Source: Candidatus Aquidulcis sp.
GTDB lineage: Bacteria > Chloroflexota > Anaerolineae > Anaerolineales > E44-bin32
DNA length: 9,354 nucleotides
Direction: 5' to 3'
Assembly (NCBI GenBank): GCA_020723365.1
Contig: DYJB01000019.1
Coordinates: 1 to 9,354 of the forward strand
Part shown: one piece after another, positions 7,192 to 9,354 of the stretch
Layout of the letters: every line of letters starts with the position of its first letter
Numbering within the stretch: the first letter of the stretch is position 1
Translations under genes and position numbers: made by a program
Notes under the pieces: model-generated
Told to the model about the DNA's origin: nothing
What the model saw: the letters and a program-made list of their open reading frames with translations, nothing else
Databases searched by the model: none

Positions 7192-7763
7192 TGAGGGCTT
7201 CTCTTGCGGCGCAGCGCAGCCTCGATCGCCGCCTGAATGCGCTTACGGCGAGTCTCGGGGCGCTTGGCGATCTCCACAGAATGGCCGTACATCTCCCGCT
7301 GAGAGCGTGGCAGGGACCGGTAGGCGTCCAGCGCTCCCGGCGTCTGCCGGAGCGCGACCACCAGCGCCTCCGGGATCCAATCGGGGTCGCGGCGCACAGC
7401 CGCCGCCTGCCAGCGCCCATCGGCCTGCGCCGCCTCCACGTGCCGCAGGCCGGCCCGGGTCATCTTCCGCTGCCGGATCAGCCGCTCCACGCGTCCTTTG
7501 TTGCTCTCGGACCACACGCTGCGTGGCTTGCGCGGGCTGTAGCGCTGCAAGAAGTAGTCTTCGTCGTGCGCATGCGTCAGGCCGTCGATCCAGCCGAAGC
7601 ACAACGCCTCCTCGACGCCCTCCTCGTAGGTCAGACCTTTGCGCGACGAGCCCTTCTTGATGTGCGCCACCCAGGCCTCCGTGCGGAGGCTGTGGTTGGC
7701 GCGCAGCCAGGCGCGCCATGCGGCGCGGTCGCGGAAGAACAGTTCGGGACTCTTCGTGGGCAT
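7179..7763 (-). CDS. YdeI/OmpD-associated-family protein
   Basis: This soluble 194-residue protein shows the order typical of the YdeI/OmdA family. EEALCFGWIDG lies at 51-61, RYSPRKPRSVWSESNKGRVE at 74-93, a KMTRAG segment at 100-105, and a C-terminal AKRPETRRKRI helix at about 166-176. The family is named from enterobacterial YdeI and has been annotated as 'bacteriocin-protection'; its biochemical role is unclear, and I do not infer one here. The ATG at 7763 has GGGGA 8 bases upstream. The last residues (SPHLPT) and the TGA stop lie inside the inverted repeat at 7148-7191, so the extreme C-terminus is partly written by the repeat. It follows the acetyltransferase gene by 75 bases, with a small hairpin between them. 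Confidence 0.88.
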   Translation of the reverse strand: MPTKSPELFFRDRAAWRAWLRANHSLRTEAWVAHIKKGSSRKGLTYEEGVEEALCFGWIDGLTHAHDEDYFLQRYSPRKPRSVWSESNKGRVERLIRQRKMTRAGLRHVEAAQADGRWQAAAVRRDPDWIPEALVVALRQTPGALDAYRSLPRSQREMYGHSVEIAKRPETRRKRIQAAIEAALRRKRSPHLPT

Positions 7764-7802
7764 GCGATGTATCCCCGTGTCCCGGCCGTTCGCGAAACCG
7801 CC

Positions 7803-7828
7803 GCCGGGATGCTCAGGCGGATCCCGGC
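7803..7828 (-). terminator. Possible GC-rich hairpin terminator after the acetyltransferase gene
   Basis: GCCGGGAT (7803-7810) and ATCCCGGC (7821-7828) form a perfect 8-bp stem with a 10-base loop, 10 bases after the stop of the GNAT gene. The sequence after it on the minus strand has only a short TTT and no real U-tract, so intrinsic termination would be weak. Confidence 0.3.
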
Positions 7829-7838
7829 CGGCGACGAC

Positions 7839-8387
7839 TCAATCCGCGCCCAGGGCAGGCGCCAACACGGGCCGGGCCATCAGGAGATCGCGCTGGACGT
7901 CCGATCCCAGAAGGAAATCCTGCGCCCCGACCTGGACGAAGCGCCACTGCTGGTAGAAGGCGATGGCCCGGGCGTTGCGCTCCCACACATCGAGCCAGAT
8001 GACGCTGCACTGCTGGCGCTCGGCCTCGGCCAGGCAGGCGCGCATCAGCGCCGCGCCGACACGGCGCCCGAGCCAGGCTTCGGCGGCGTAGATGCGGCGG
8101 AGCTCGATCGGCCGTCCCGCCGGGATGCACTCCGGCGCCGGAGAGCGGACCAGGCGGGCGTAGCCGACCGTCTCCCGCCCGACTTCGGCGATCAAGAACG
8201 TTGTATCCGGGTCGGCCAACTCGGCCGCCTGCAACGCCGGCCCGAAGGCGGCGGCGAGATAGGCGGCCATGTCCTCGGGCGCGTTGTCGCGGGCAAAGGT
8301 GTGGGCGAACGTGCGAGCGCCGAGCTCGGCCAGGAGTTCAGCGTCCTGCGCGGCGGCGATGCGGATCGAGATGATGGGCTCGGGCAT
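7839..8387 (-). CDS. GNAT-family N-acetyltransferase
   Basis: This cytoplasmic protein of 182 residues transfers an acetyl group from acetyl-CoA to an amine that cannot be named from sequence. The GNAT fold is clear. The acetyl-CoA-binding motif A runs IELRRIYAAEAWLGRRVGAA (94-113) with the R-x-x-G-x-A pattern at Arg108, Gly111 and Ala113. Motif B continues as WLDVWERNARAIAFYQQWRF (131-150), with Asn138 and Tyr145, the usual general-acid position. The N-terminal part has the common ARTFAHTFARDNAPEDMAAY region. The ATG at 8387 follows GAGGGGAG closely. It begins 30 bases after the MFS gene ends, so the two may share a transcript. A RimI-like protein acetyltransferase is less likely than a small-molecule enzyme, but neither is proved. 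Confidence 0.9.
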   Translation of the reverse strand: MPEPIISIRIAAAQDAELLAELGARTFAHTFARDNAPEDMAAYLAAAFGPALQAAELADPDTTFLIAEVGRETVGYARLVRSPAPECIPAGRPIELRRIYAAEAWLGRRVGAALMRACLAEAERQQCSVIWLDVWERNARAIAFYQQWRFVQVGAQDFLLGSDVQRDLLMARPVLAPALGAD

Positions 8388-8417
8388 CTCCCCTCGCTGA
8401 TCGCGGCGGCCAGAGCG

Positions 8418-9354
8418 CTAGTCCACCCGCCGCACACCGGGATGCAGGTAGGCCAGCAGCGCCAGCGCCACGGTGCTGCTGCCCCCCAGGATGAACACCT
8501 GGACCGGCCCGATCTTGTCCGTGAGCCAGCCGGCGAGGGCGAAGCCCACCGGCATCAGGACGAAGGATCCCAGCGCATCGATGCTCGAGACGCGGCCGAG
8601 CATGTCCGGGGCAACCATCTCCTGCAGCGTGTTGGTCCATACCAGGGCGATGGCGGAGAAGGTCAGGCCGTAGACGAAGGCGACCGCCAGCATCACGACC
8701 AGGTTCGGGGAAAGGCCGTAGCCGACGATCATCAGCCCGCCCACCACCGCCGAGCCGTAGAGCAGCAGTCCGCGGCGCCGGATGCGCTTCAGGCGTCCGA
8801 GGACGACGGCGCCCGTGACCGAGCCGATGGAGAAGGACGACGCCACCATGCCCAGCGCCGCAACCTGCAAGCCCAGGTGGTCATGGATCAGGAACGGCAG
8901 GGCGATGTTGCGGGGCCCTGAGTCGGTGACGTTGATGAAGGCGTACACCAGGATGGTCACCCACAGCCAGGGAGAACCGAGGACGATCCGCCACCCTTCT
9001 CGCAAGTCGCCGATCGGCGAAGAACGGGCGAGTTGAGGGGAGTCCGGCGACTGCAGCGGCGGCCGGATGTTGCGCAGCGGGATCAGGCAGGCGGCGGAGA
9101 TCAGGAAGGACGTGCTGTCGAGTCCGAAGGCCAGCGGCGTCCCGCCGGCGGCCACGAGCAGCGCCCCGATCGTCGGGCCGATGACGCCCGAGAGCTGCCA
9201 CGACAGGCTGGTGAGCGAGTTGGCGCTGGGCAGGTCCTCGGGGGGCACGATCTGAGGCACCGAGGCGGTGTAGGCCGGGAAGAAGAACGCCTCCGACAAC
9301 CCGAAGATCACGCTCACGGTGTACACGTGCCAGAGCTCGAGGCGATCGGTGCCC
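8418..9354 (-). CDS. MFS transporter, MFS_3/EntS-like efflux type (N-terminal part missing at right edge)
   Basis: The reading frame runs open to the right edge (visible start GTDRLELWHVYTVSVIFG), so about the first 90-100 residues and three helices are missing. The visible 311 residues contain about nine membrane helices. These include VYTVSVIFGLSEAFFFPAYT, LSWQLSGVIGPTIGALLVAA, a helix after a long cytoplasmic loop (PWLWVTILVYAFINV), and the final VFILGGSSTVALALLAYL. Two features are typical of the MFS_3 group, proton-driven exporters of siderophores, macrolides or tetracycline-like compounds: PAYTASVPQIVPPEDLPSAN after helix 4, and MLGRVSSIDALGSFVLMPVG before helix 11. The substrate is unknown. 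A GTG at 9326 is in frame but would remove essential helices, so it is not the start. Confidence 0.9.
   Translation of the reverse strand, partial: GTDRLELWHVYTVSVIFGLSEAFFFPAYTASVPQIVPPEDLPSANSLTSLSWQLSGVIGPTIGALLVAAGGTPLAFGLDSTSFLISAACLIPLRNIRPPLQSPDSPQLARSSPIGDLREGWRIVLGSPWLWVTILVYAFINVTDSGPRNIALPFLIHDHLGLQVAALGMVASSFSIGSVTGAVVLGRLKRIRRRGLLLYGSAVVGGLMIVGYGLSPNLVVMLAVAFVYGLTFSAIALVWTNTLQEMVAPDMLGRVSSIDALGSFVLMPVGFALAGWLTDKIGPVQVFILGGSSTVALALLAYLHPGVRRVD

Noticed and set aside
7121..7420. N-terminal extension of the ICMT-family gene
   Set aside because: The extension would read through the inverted repeat and overlap the YdeI-family gene in another frame. The ATG at 7120 gives the normal family length.
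7164..8921. 585-codon plus-strand open frame
   Set aside because: It runs antisense across the end of the MFS gene, the whole GNAT and YdeI-family genes and an inverted repeat. Its Arg/His/Gln-rich product has no domain. It is an open-frame artefact of high GC.

Overview
The window is GC-rich bacterial DNA. All nine protein genes lie on the minus strand, so transcription runs from right to left and each 'next' gene has lower coordinates. No tRNA, rRNA, CRISPR array or insertion sequence was seen. A class II HMG-CoA reductase directly followed by an archaeal-type HMG-CoA synthase points to a bacterium that makes isoprenoids by the mevalonate pathway. Together with the base composition and accessory genes this fits an uncultivated Chloroflexota (Anaerolineae-like) genome. 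That placement is inference; the window carries no phylogenetic marker.

Right part (9354 to 7179): an MFS drug-efflux-type transporter cut by the right edge, then a GNAT N-acetyltransferase 30 bases on. After a short GC hairpin comes a YdeI/OmpD-associated-family protein. Middle-right (7191 to 6442): an isoprenylcysteine carboxyl methyltransferase (ICMT)-family membrane protein. It is bracketed by two related, near-perfect inverted repeats (7148-7191 and 6442-6478), the most striking non-coding structure in the window.

Centre (6422 to 3526): a compact two-gene unit with a plausible promoter, a leader dyad and strong ribosome binding sites. Its first gene encodes a cytoplasmic FHA domain joined by a Pro-rich linker and one membrane helix to an extracytoplasmic domain. 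Its second gene overlaps the first by ATGA and encodes a 552-residue secreted protein with a helical N-terminal half and a beta-rich, Cys-containing C-terminal half. I do not recognise the second protein. This pair is the best candidate for an undescribed system.

Left part (3490 to 1): an alpha/beta hydrolase, an EamA/DMT-family transporter, then the mevalonate genes mvaA (probable TTG start) and mvaS, overlapping by ATGA. mvaS is cut by the left edge. The two enzymes catalyse consecutive steps, acetoacetyl-CoA plus acetyl-CoA to HMG-CoA, then HMG-CoA to mevalonate. The other genes look like single-purpose accessory genes with no visible shared pathway.
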